From NCBI GenBank assembly GCA_965153455.1, contig OZ234496.1, positions 1,116,001-1,180,000 on the forward strand: a stretch of 64,000 bases of DNA. Reading direction: 5' to 3'. The notes below the pieces were generated by a model that was not told the DNA's origin, searched no databases, and worked only from the letters and a program-made list of their open reading frames with translations. Position 1 is the first letter of the stretch. Each line of letters starts with the position of its first letter. The stretch comes from Sphagnum compactum. Taxonomy: Eukaryota > Bryophyta > Sphagnopsida > Sphagnales. Below are positions 48,105 through 60,034 of this stretch, in pieces. A program made the translations under genes and the position numbers.

Positions 48105-50644
48105 TGAGACTGCTATATATTCGAGCAGCAAGCTGATCCTGCTACTTTGAAAACTCCTGAGCTACCTCAAGCCCCAGCAGCTGAAGAGGAAACAACAGAA
48201 GAAGAGGGGTCTACGTCAATTCAGTAAAAACCTACATTGAAAGGAATAAATAAAAAAAGCTGAAGAGAAAGAAGCATTCAGATTCCCTTCAGACTATTAC
48301 TACCCAATGTAACTGCATATACAATTGAAAAGATGCTGCATATGCCCCAACCAAGTTGTAAGACTTCCCAATTCCCTCAACTCCTACAGATCTTCTTCCT
48401 CTGCAAAAGCCCCACCTGAATCCACTTATTACTATACTGCCTCCCCAATATGCAGCAAGTCTCGTCTGTAGAACAGTTTCCTTCCTATTGATCTCATCTG
48501 CAGCATGCATAAATTTGCCATTTTTACTATAAATCCAGCTATGAATTTGCAGGTCCAACTTCTTCATCTTTCTTGTCTGTTATTGCATGTTCAATTTCTT
48601 CATCTTTGTTGGCCTTGCCTATCAAGGCAAGGATATTGTGTTTAGATTCATTACAGAGTATAGTAGCTTAAGGGATTTTGGCCCCATACTAGGTAATAAT
48701 AATAGGTCTCTTTTTATATGAGGATTTTTGAAAGATGATGTTTTGGCTTGTGTTGAAACTTGAGATTAGCTATAGAGTTATAATATCTTGAAGGATTTTG
48801 GTTTCTTTTAGAGGATTTTTTTGAATATTATATTTTTGCATGGTGAAATATTTGAGTTTCCATAATTCTTCTTTTGCCTTAAGATACTTTTTACTGTAAA
48901 TGGCAAGGCCACAGTGTGACACACCCCTCGTTGTATGTTGTATGAATATGATCTTGCTCTAGGGCAGTACAAAATTAATGTATGTTATACCAAAAAACCC
49001 AAGGGCAATATATGATATCTGCCCAACTACTCACATGAATGGATCATTGGCTAGTTGACCCTTTTTAATCCTCACCACCTGTCAATGAAGAGAAGTGCAC
49101 TTGTACTCCTCTTTACAAGAAAGATGCCATGTCTCATCCTCCAACCTAAAAAATTTACAAATTCACTTACATCTAAATTTGATCGAATCATTAGCTACCT
49201 ACAATAGATGTTTGACACAAAGAAACTTCACAATTTAAGGTCTACAGTTACATCTAAATTTGATCCAATCATTAGCTACCTACGACGAATGTTTGACACA
49301 AAAAAAAAACCTCACTAAAGGTCTAGTTGGAAAAAAAGAGAAAAAATTATTACTATTTGTTGAAATTGTTGAAATTGAACCCCCCAACTTGTGAAAAACT
49401 ATTTATTGTCCTAATCACTAGGTTTTTTTGGCCATGGTGAATTATTGCCTTTTTTTAACCTAAAGAATATTGTGGTCCTACCTGTATAACGGAAAGCCAA
49501 GGAAAAAAGTAGGGTCTTTTTCACCAGAATGCAACTGCCTAGGATGTGAAGGTGCCGCCTTGCTTCATCATCACCTCGATTCAAGGGTGCAACTAGGGTG
49601 TCACCACATGGCCTCATTTGGGTAGTTGTAAATCGTTGAATGACCACATCATAACCAGCAAGTTTGCTCCTTCACAAGATTGAGTACACCCTTGTTGCCA
49701 CCATCATTCCCCGACTTTCCTCTTTAGGTCACTAGCTCCATGCTCCTCATTGTGCAAAGATTTCATGGGAAGGTTATGTTTTTTTCTCTTATTCGCTAGG
49801 TCTCATTTTTTTATTCATAGGAATCTTCATGTATTTAATTTGTTGAGGTTTTTATTGTTGAGACCTTGCGGAAGAACTAATGCACATGTATTCCCACCCT
49901 TAATTTGTATATAATCTTTGCATTTTGTTTATTGGTTGCGAATATTTTTTCATTTTGTTTTTGCTAGGGGCTAGAATAGCACTATTTAAGGACCTAGAAA
50001 TCAGGTTTTTAGTCCATGTCACCGTGGATGCACTTGGGATTGTATATCCTCAATATTAGCTCCCATTAACTTATGATTTTCATTTGTCAATCACATATAG
50101 GTTTTTAAAATAATTTTTTGTCAAAGTAAGATCTTAGGCTTGAATGAAAAGGGCTTCAAGTGAATGAATTCCTTAATGCTAGCAACATTGATTGTCAATA
50201 GGTCTTGTTCAAGTCAATTATGAAATCTAATGTAAGAACATGCGGCCATCGTGAACCAACACCCACCAGCACACCATCCACTGGATGTCTGTCATTACTC
50301 AATTGTGGATGAACCAACTAAGTTAATAATTTGGTTTCATCTTGTTAACCAATTTTGTAAGAAATAGGTCTCATATATAGGTAGAGAGGTAGGAAAATAG
50401 ACAACTTCTAGGTGAGTAAATGGTTTATACATAGTTAAGGTGTGTTTTTATTACTTACCTATTAACAACCTGCTTGTGGATTGTTATTAGGTAGGTAGAA
50501 AAAAAAGTAATTGAGTTAACCACCATGGTTAGCTAAGGAAATGGAACCCAACGAAAAATTGTTTCTTGATCACTTACCATTCATCTTTCATGGTGCACTA
50601 GTGGGTGTTGTTTCACTGTGGGCCAGAACATGTACGATTACCCC

Positions 50645-51722
50645 TGTCACTAAAAGAAAGGGGAAAATATTTTTGACATTGTATAAATCCCAATTGCTGA
50701 ACATACAGAGATTGGTGCATATTGCTCAGGTTTTACAGAGATGGATAGATATGCCTCAAATAATATTTCTTCATCAAAACCCTTACATACATCTACATTC
50801 TGTTGTCTTATTTCTATGGACCACAAAGGATCAATTTCACTCTTGATTTCCTCTCTTGGATTCAACAGGTTGTTTCACAAGAGTGGCAGCTCATACCCAA
50901 CAACAAAAACCCCACATAGACCAACTCAACAACTTCACATGATTCCTTTCAGAGACTGGACAGAGATTCAAGGTAGGATCAATCAAGGTAATAAATTCTA
51001 TTATTTAGTATCCCCTTCCCAAAAGCCTCGGAGCTCCCACAAATGCAACAGGTACTCTTTCCTTAGGATGGAACAGATAACGCACTCATCATTTCAAGAT
51101 CCCCAAAGTTATTGCACATGAGCTGGCACACAACCACTCTAGAAATCCTTAACACAATCATCATTTCCTTTTCTGTGGTTTATAGAGAAAAACATACTAG
51201 ACCTTTAAACCTTTTCCTGACTCTTCGCGTTGCGAAAATTCAATCGTCAGGGTTCTTCCGATCTAGTAGTCCTAATGGAGTTTTATTCTTAACTAATTAC
51301 CATTCCCAAAATCCAAATCCTACACACATTTTTAGTCTTCAAAAAGTCTAGCCACTTAGCTTTTCTTCATCACCAAAAAGGCCCCCCTTCTTTTCTTCAG
51401 CCTACATCAAATATATTCCTCATAGCCTCATCCATTCACTCCCCAAAAATCTTCCTGCCAATCTCCTTGCAAAACCGTGATTCACAAAGCTCATGAAGAG
51501 TTTTCCATTGAGCGGCTGGGATTGCGTTCCATCACAACAACTAACTCACCAAGATCCCTTCATCATAACCTGCAAAACAACAAAACACACCAAAAACAGA
51601 AACACATTAAAAATAAAATTTTCAACGTCGTTAAATCACCACGCCGCCGGCAATTCAACATCAAGCTGAATTAGGGTTTATAGCCTTCATCCACAGAAAA
51701 CATTTGACACTGTTTTTAGGTT
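50645..51722 (-). mobile_element. ~1.08-kb insertion private to block A2, with exon-like content
   Basis: Relative to block A1 (gatt-gccccatttgacc near 5,250), copy 2 is interrupted: gattacccc is followed by about 1.08 kb, then ggttacaccccatttgacc. The duplicated (g)ttac(a)cccc flanks suggest a target duplication. The edges TGTCACTAAAAG and CTGTTTTTAGG do not form a convincing inverted repeat. On the minus strand the far end resembles a 5' leader with a Met (near 51,660, MLNCRRRGDL) and the near end has a 71-aa open stretch (50,650-50,865). A captured host-gene fragment is possible. Not recognised. Confidence 0.5.
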
Positions 51723-53049
51723 ACACCCCATTTGACCTAAATCCTCTAACTAGGATGTGGCACCTTGTGACAATATCCTACATATTGGTTTGTATCTTTT
51801 CTAAGTAGGTCAAATTAATTAAGCTTGTTATGGTGCAAGTAGTTAACAGCGCGAAAAATGAGAAATATTTTTTTACACTAATTTTTATGAAGCCCAAACT
51901 TCACAACATGTTGACTGCCCATCTACCTTTAGTGTTTCGCACATTTTCACAACACTTTTACATTATTTTGAACTTCCTTTACATGAAGTGCATTAAACAA
52001 TGAAAATTGCATAACCTCGTTACTATTATGAATGCTAGGGTTCAAGGTACAAGAATCATGTTGCTAGAAGGACCTTAATGTTTCTAAGGAGGTATTATGT
52101 AGTTTTTTTGCATACGTGGTATGTACATTGCCATTTTTTGTACAGATAGAAATTTGTTGGCTTCTTTTTAGTTTGTGGTGTATTTTATGGATAGATGATC
52201 AAACAACCCCCTTGTTCCATGTTTTTAGCTACGTGTTTTGGAATCTACATGCCCGTTCCCTTGCCCACAAATTTTCATTTTCTATTTTGTTTATTATGTG
52301 ACAAATTGTAAGTCAATTTAACTAGAAAGGTTAGTTTCAAAGGTTCAACTCTCTCTCAATTGTTTAGGTGTATGTCTCATTTTGAATATGTTTTTTTCAC
52401 TTTGCATGCTTTGTTTGTTGTTGAAGATGCCAACTTTTGAGTTGATTTGCACAAAGTTGTATGATTCCCTTGCATTTTGCATGTTACAAGAAGTTGTTAG
52501 ATTTTGATTTAATAAAATTATACTTAATAAGAAATCTCAAAATGCTTTTGCATAGGAACCAAAAGTACTGCAAATTTTATATTAGCCATATATTGCCACC
52601 TCCAAAATTATACCAGGAGCTAGAAATTTCATTCCTCTCATTAAACTAATAGCCAAATTTAAAATAAACAATCCTTGCAACCTGTGACTATTAACTAATG
52701 ACAATCCTTGCAACCTGTGACTATTAACTACCTCAATTGTGGAGCAAATGCACAAGTGATCACAAGGGCTAAATCCTAAAAAAAACATTGGTTACAACTA
52801 CAAATACACCACACAAATTATACTTTGCATACTTACTCCCCAATTATTAAAAATTTCAAAATTTAAATCTGAAATGGTTGAATCTCATTTTTTAAAAAAA
52901 TTAAAAAAATTCAACAAGGAAGTGGCGATTGTCAATTTTAGGTAGTGATAGGTGCGATATCCATCACCATACTGTCCCTTTCTTTCTTTCGCCATTACCC
53001 AATCCCTTCTCAACAGCATTTTTTTTTGGGTGTTCAATTTGTGAAAATA

Positions 53050-53073
53050 CGAATAATAATAATAATAATAAGA
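53050..53073. repeat. (AAT)n microsatellite
   Basis: gaataataataataataataagag. Block A1 has a shorter array at the equivalent place (6,593-6,606). Confidence 0.9.
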
Positions 53074-53929
53074 GCCAAATTTCAAGACTTTTTTTTTGGA
53101 GATTTTTTTTGTTACATTTGAACTCTGCTTTTAGTTTGGTAGTAGTTTTTGATTTAGATTTCTTTTTAATTGTTAAGACAGGTTTAAAAACATGTCGCCA
53201 TTTAGTGCCAAATCCCACTAGGGATGCTAGCCAATAACACAACATTTGAAATTTGAAAAAGAAATCACTGCTTCTCAAGTGCCATCATCCTCAACAAGTG
53301 CAAATTCAAATCTCAAACTTCCTTTAATGTGAATTTGCATGGCTGACACCCCACTTTGAGAAGCTCCCCCATTACTCAAACCCTCTTTCAACTGCCTTAC
53401 ACTACTACCCTAGATCTACATTAATTGAAGTCGTTCATATACAACCCGCCCTTGAGAACTTGCAGTCACCTTAGAAGGAAGAGGGTTCTTATTCACCAAT
53501 GCTGACTAATAGCATCTCCAATGGTGCTTAGTATGTGATCCTCGTACAATTGGATAAAGAAAAGTACAATTGGATGAAGAAAAGTCAAAATGTGTCGGTT
53601 TGGCTCAGGAAAATGGTTTTGGCTCAACATAATTGAACACTTTGAGGTGGCTGGTAAAAGGCGCAGCAACGCTGTGCACCTGCTTTACAATTTTTTGTAT
53701 GAAAGGGTAAAAATAGAATAGTCATGGATTCCCATGCATTTCTTGGTGTGATGCGAAAGCACACATTGAAAGGTCAATATGTTAAAAAGGTTCAAATGTT
53801 ATTGGCTGAAGTGTAAGGTTTGAGATATGAAAGGGTAAACAAAAGGGGCCAATGTATCAAGATGCATTGATTGGTTGAAAAAATTTGTAAGTTTGATTAA
53901 ATTTTCAATGATGAAAATCACTCTAAGTT

Positions 53930-54340
53930 GGGTAGGTAGATAGGTTGGTAGGTGTGTAAGTACATAGGTAACCAAGTACTAGCCTTAGGGGGTGAGTAAG
54001 TAGGTTGGTAACTTAGGCAGGCATGTAGATATCTAGATAAGCACACTACATAGGTGGGTATGTAGCCTAAATAGATATGTATGTATTTTAGGTGGGTAGG
54101 TAGGTTAATAAGTTGGTAACCAAGGCAGGGAGGTTGATAACCTAATTAGGTAAGTAGATAGGTAGCCTATGTAGGCATGTAGTTAGGTTGATACACTAGG
54201 TAGGAGGGTAGGTAGCTGATCAAAGCACCCCTCCCCCCCCCCCCCCCCACGGTGCCTCCCTTGGCCCATGGCAAAATGAAGTCGACTTTGGAAAGTTGGT
54301 TATGTAGCATTGGTGATGTGGAGTTGGCAATTTGACTATG
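53930..54340 (-). repeat. GTAGGTA tract and inverted copy of the block-B1 start
   Basis: 53,930-54,110 is a ggtaggtaggttgg low-complexity tract. 54,110-54,340 is the reverse complement of 14,935-15,125 (gaccaaggcagggaggttgataacc against ggttatcaacctccctgcctcggtta). A C18 run lies at 54,230-54,248. This marks an inversion or template-switch junction between blocks A2 and B2. Confidence 0.8.
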
Positions 54341-54531
54341 TAGTGGAGATGGCAATTCTTTTAACGTGAAAGGTAGGTTCTAAGCATTCTTTTTCACAGC
54401 TGAAGGACACAATGTGGGCCCCCATCAACTATATACAAGGCAAGTGGACTACTCTTGAAAACGGAACTACCTAAACGTGCAGGGACGGAGGACCAGTTCT
54501 TAGAGAAGTGTACCAGAGTCATAAGCTAAGT

Positions 54532-54740
54532 CCCATGGACAAAATGGGGCATCAATTTAATTTAATTTATTTTTAATTTATTTTATTTTGATAACTATGA
54601 ACCATGGACAAAATGGGGCATCAATTTAATTTAATTTATTTTTAATTTATTTTATTTTGATAACTATGAACCATGGACAAAATGGGGCATCAATTTAATT
54701 TAATTTATTTTTAATTTATTTTATTTTGATAACTATGAAA
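54532..54740. repeat. Minisatellite, 69-bp unit x3
   Basis: ccatggacaaaatggggcat starts units at 69-bp spacing (aaaatggggc at 54,541, 54,610 and 54,679), each followed by (aattt)n and ttgataactatgaa. It corresponds to the array at 15,149-15,432. Confidence 0.92.
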
Positions 54741-55404
54741 CACTGACAAAGGAATCTTAAATTTTGACCCTCAAATACGAACAAAACAGCCAATTTTGAC
54801 TGCAAAAGGCCGATCGAGATTTGGTGCACATGTCTTGACTCAAGCAGGGTCCCTTTTTTAAGTTTTATAATTGGACCGAGTTGGGAAAGATGTTTCAGGG
54901 GCTGCCCGGTCATCGGTTAAGCTCCCCTAACATTATATTCGCCCATAGTTGTTCATGCAGTCAATAAAAGAGGACTGCAGCAAAAATGTTTTTTCCCAGT
55001 CTGCCCTCTGGTCTGTTTTTTTCCCCCCTTGGCATTCCCAGGTATGTTTTGGGCACGTTGCAGGCAGGGCTCTTTTTCAAATTTATTATTATTTTTTTTT
55101 TAATAATTTTTTTCACGTTGGTGGACTTGCAATCATCCACAAAAGGAATGAGTCAAATTTGGCTAAAGGTTAAATAATGAAGTAGACTTTCTTAAAGAAT
55201 CCTGCCTAGTTCTGGAGACCAATAAGAACTCATTGCCTAAATACATGGACACGCGAATTGGTCATTTTTGTATTTAATTTTCCAAAAAAACCTTTGTACA
55301 ATTCACACTGAGTTTTTTTTCCATTGTTGCCAAATTGCGAAAAAAATTGCTTAAAAAAACACTGGCTAGAGTGCTAGGAGACTCATAACATGAGAGGTTA
55401 TGGG

Positions 55405-56076
55405 CAAGCCTCCTTAGATTCGTGCACGGGACTCTTTTTGCGTGCATTGCACGCATTTAAGAAATCCGCGATTCACCTATTTTCGTACACATAGATTTCT
55501 GTAACAAACTGTAGGATTCGAAATGTCTTGGCGTCCAATTTAATGATTCATTGGCAATACCATTCTTGGAGGGAGATGAGAACTCTTTGGAGATTTATAT
55601 ATATATCCTTATCATAACCAGTTTGGGTGTCTTATTCAGGCTTAACTGTTGAGGCTTTTTCATTAGCCGGGACAGGCAGCCATCTCTGCTGGTTCCACTT
55701 GTAATGGGAGGTCAGTTTCACTTGTAACCTGGATTGATGGTGAAGAACATGCTTGAGATCAGAATCAACAGTGTGGAAAACCCATCCATTACGCAGTAGA
55801 ACAGGCTGTGGTAGAACCCATTATAACATAGGAACGGCTCTTATCTATCTCTTCCAACCAGGCTCACCATGTTCCTGGGGCCTGTTCCATAGTAAGTTAC
55901 CTGTTGGCATATGATAAGCCATAGATTTGCCCAACACTGCTTATTAATAAGATTGGGGAGAACCTTAACCCATAGTTAATATACTAGTGCACGAATCGCA
56001 TGCCTTTAGGGGCAGCAGGTGCCCGAAAAAACATCGAAATTGTACATTCGTGCGATTTCCGAACTTAAGGAGGCCT
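55405..56076. mobile_element. 672-bp non-autonomous DNA transposon with 9-bp target duplication
   Basis: GGTTATGGG occurs at 55,396-55,404 and again at 56,077-56,085. In block B1 the same spot has one copy (taGGTTATGGGtgcc). The termini CAAGCCTCCTTAG and CTTAAGGAGGCCT share an inverted GCCTCCTTA, followed by related ttcg.gcac sequence. A 9-bp duplication points to a Mutator-like element; an 8-bp reading would suggest hAT. No ORF. Confidence 0.75.
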
Positions 56077-59000
56077 GGTTATGGGTGCCAAAGATGAGTA
56101 GGTGGAAAAAAGTGGGGCAAAGGGCAGATTGTGAGAAAAAATTGTCACAATACTCTTAAAACTGACTTGCATTAACAACTATGGGCAAGTATAATGTTAG
56201 GGGCTAACTGCTGCCCACCCCCTTCCCTTAGACAAAATGCTCACCACCTTTCCAAAAATTATCCACGGATAAAAAGAATTTCTGTTGGAAGACATGGCTA
56301 AACTTTCAGGCATGAGAAGAAGACTCATAAAAACGGAGAAGAAACTGAAAGGAGAAATAGAAAGCACACATCTTCTTGTTCTAAATGTCTTTTGATACCT
56401 TCTTAACTGCAAAAATTTGGCCATTGCAGGGAATTTTGTCATTTCCTATTTAGATCTCGCTATTTTATGACTTATCCTAAACCCTAAACCCTTTAATTGA
56501 CATTTGACCAAAAGAGACCCAATCCCAAAAAATATTAGCCCTCACAAATGCACCTAAAGGTCATGCAAAAGGTTGGTACTTTGAAATTTTGATTTCATGG
56601 AGTTGTAGTAGAGGATTTCAAGTTGAATATTTTGATAAATAAAATGAAATAAAAATAAAATTTGGATGAGAAATGAAAAAATTATTGCCACCGTTGAATG
56701 TTTAGATTCTTAAGTTTTGGGCAGCTTTCAAAGTTCCAAGTTTTTGGAGACTTGGACTGAGATGTTCTGCTCCGTTTATTGTAAAACAAATTGGCGGTGG
56801 GTAGAAAGCATAGATATGAGTAATGTGAAAAAAAAATCCAAAAGTAGAGTTGGAATGAATGAATAATGGATATCAAAGTTGGCTATCTAAGATTTTTTTA
56901 AAATTAATTAATTTTCATCTTTTTGAGGCAAACACAAATCTTGAATAATTTGAGATTGTGATAAGAATGGCACTCCATCATTCAAACCAGCTCTTGTGTT
57001 GGGCAACAAAACTTTTTATGCTTGAAAGACATCAATGTTGTACAAAGTTGTCTAGACTTCCCGCAATTTGTGAGTTCTTACGATGGGCAGCCAGAGACAA
57101 GGAACTCATATTAGAAGGGTTGGCCCTACCCAATAAAAAATGGCAGCTTTTATTTTAGGGTTGGGGTGGAGCCTGGCAGATTTTGCCAGTGTACGCTCAC
57201 TGGGCTTCTTATGTTCCTTACTTGGCTGATAATCATTTTTAAAGTGTAAAATGTTGGACTAGTTTTTCTAATTTTTGGGAAATTTTGGCCAGATTTGCAA
57301 TATCACAAAATTGAAGAAAAGCCCAATTTGGGAGCAACTGGAAAAACTCCCATTTGGACACAGCATAAAGTTTGTGTCATTTAGGTGTTGAAACAATGTG
57401 ATGCAAGCAAGTTGGAACTTGGCACCAAAGCTCTTGACAATTACATCACGTCTTTCGGTTTATAAGAAATCAGGCCATACGACCTTGTTAAGGTTATTTA
57501 GACTTTCGCACTCCTCCATTGTCGGCAACAGAATGTCAGTAGGAAGCCCGGATCTTTAAGATTTTTCTTAATGTCAACAGAAGAAGAATGTTGTTTGGAT
57601 TGCTGCTGCATCATCTGTGGGGATTGCTACTATTAACAGTCACAGGGATAGATGCATCTTTCTTCAGGGTCTCTTAGGGTCAGATCAAGAAAGGAGCCAT
57701 TTAGATTTCTGGTTCACTGGATGCTCTTGGAATCATGGTTCTCTGGTCTGGACTAAGAGACCCTAAAGAAGGTTGAGTGTATGCTTCTAACTGGGACTGT
57801 GATGCCCATCCATAACCAACCAAGGAAAGATTAGTGGGATTCTCCTGTATACACCAAAGAGAACCAGCACTCACCATTCCCACATGTAAGATGGATGGTG
57901 TGTGAACAAGAAACATTTTTTCATTGTATTCCTGTCCATCCATAGTGGTTTGCTATGTTCTAATCATCCAATACATTTACCTATTTAATTAACCACCAAG
58001 TGCCTTACCTATGTGCCTACTACCTACCTACCTATATTGTAACCACTTACATTATCTACTTACTTTCCATACTTACCCATTTAATGGTGCATTCACACTT
58101 CATGTTAAATGAAAATCTAGGTGACATCCTAGGTGGCACCCAATCTTACTTTAACATAAAATCTTCACAATAAGTAAAGTTTAAGTCTTAAATGACGAAA
58201 ACAAAAATCCAGTAAAAGATCGATGGCCAGAACCATCCCAGGGGAGACAAAAAGGGAAGGACTAGTATGGTGTTAAGGGAGTCAACACTAAAGTCCCTAA
58301 CACCAAAGAGCGAACGACCTTTACATACATAGTTCTGTACCCATTGTCTAGGTAGTTTGGGGGTGGAGGGGGGGGGACTAAGTAGGAGGGTTCACCAGTG
58401 TTGGGCAGTCTCGAAAATTTTAGAAATCAAAGAACCTTCAGTTCTGGTCCTTTAATATTTTCAGAAAGCAAAAGACTTTTCGTCGGTTTTGGGTTTTTGA
58501 TTAAACTTAAAAAAACTCTAAAGTCAAGTTCAGATGTTGTCTAAGGTTTTCAATTGTCAACAGTGAGAAGAAAATATAATGCAAAATTGTCAAACATCTA
58601 TATTTGGTTTTCAGTGTGTAGCCAGAAATAACAAAAAGATTTATTGAAGATTTGTACAAATCATAATATGTGGTATAATAATATATACAGCCATCCGATT
58701 TGTCTAAATCTCCCTAGTAGGGATGAACTTAGGTCACTTTTTTTTAACAACTTCTTCTTCCTATGGATGATCCCCACTTTGGCTACAAATTGAAAAATCC
58801 CAAAAAGAACACAAGGGTGAATCAACAAATTTAGTAATCAACAAATTGGCTAATGATAAATTCAATTTGGCTAATCAACAAAATGCCTAATGATAAATTC
58901 AATTTAGTAATCAACAAAATTGGCTAATGATAAATTCAATTCATTACTACCTATATTGTATTTTGAGTGTATGAGGAGTGTTGTTGTCACGTGTGGTTTA

Positions 59001-59383
59001 GTTACTACCTGAGTCATGATCGAAACTGAGTGCAGTGTACTCGAATGGATGAGCATCTTTGGGGATTTGGGTTTTCCTTCAACACTTCCCCCCCGCCACA
59101 GGTTCAGGCTACTTCTTTCTTCCATTGCACAAATTTGTCAACTACACGTGCAGATGCAGCTGCTCATGATCTCCATCTGCAATTGCTGACTTGCAGCTCT
59201 CGTGTTGTCCAGACTTGCCTTGCTGATCACGATCTTCATAAATTGAAAACGTTGATGTGGGATGTGGAGATTCATTCATACATATATGCATATATATATA
59301 ACTATATATGACCCACCCATTTGCACAGAACAATCAACTATATTCTCCATCACTTGTGTAAGAAGTACAGTTGCTGCAAAGCA

Positions 59384-59443
59384 CTGCTACTACTACTGCT
59401 ACTGCTACTACTACTGCTACTGCTACTGCTACTACTGCTACTG
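59384..59443. repeat. (CTA/CTG)n microsatellite upstream of patatin copy 2
   Basis: gctactactactgctactgctactactactgctactg... about 60 bp, nearly twice the length of the copy-1 array. Located ~600 bp before the start codon, probably promoter or 5' UTR. Confidence 0.9.
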
Positions 59444-60034
59444 ACTTCATGTGAGTTGCATCCCCTCTACATCAGGTCTGATCCATGCAGAAAGAATTCA
59501 GATCCAAGGCTAAATTTGTTGGAAATACTTATAGGCTGCCAGCAACTAGTGTTGATATCGATATTATTATGATTTTACAAACCGATTGAATCAATTGTCG
59601 ACTGCATTGTTGTTGTAATAATTGTGCTCTAGAGTTGTTGTCATGAATTTAGCAGATTTGATCACCGTTTTTGCAGAATGACCCAGGATTTGTGAAATTG
59701 GGTTCTAGTCTTCTTCCTCTTTAATTGTGTTTGGCGCTGAGTTTTATTGAGAACTGACATGATCAGTTTTGCATTTGTGTGCTTTGATTGTATTTTGCAG
59801 TTTCGCTAGTACTTTCTAGGTGCTGTGTACGTGCAACTGCCCACTATTTCAGCTTCTGAACTGATCTCCATCCGCGGATTCCAGCTAGCAACTCTTTCAG
59901 CTTCCTCCAAGATCCAGCGACGTTGACATTTTACATTTTGCTAATTCATTTCTTAAGATTCTCTTATATTCAGCTTTGGTCCAATCTTCTGCTGCAAATT
60001 AGCTCGTCAGCAGCAGCTAGAAGCACTAAACTAG

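Larger units (their letters stand above)
47415..53930 (+). repeat. Segmental duplication block A, copy 2
   Basis: Direct copy of 2,332-7,690. It keeps a single exon 7 and the terminal exon that copy 1 lost. It lacks the CACTA MITE and carries a private ~1.08-kb insertion at about 50,645-51,722. It ends in ...aaaatcactctaag and passes straight into a ggtaggtaggttgg tract. Outside the patatin fragment no gene is recognised. Confidence 0.9.
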
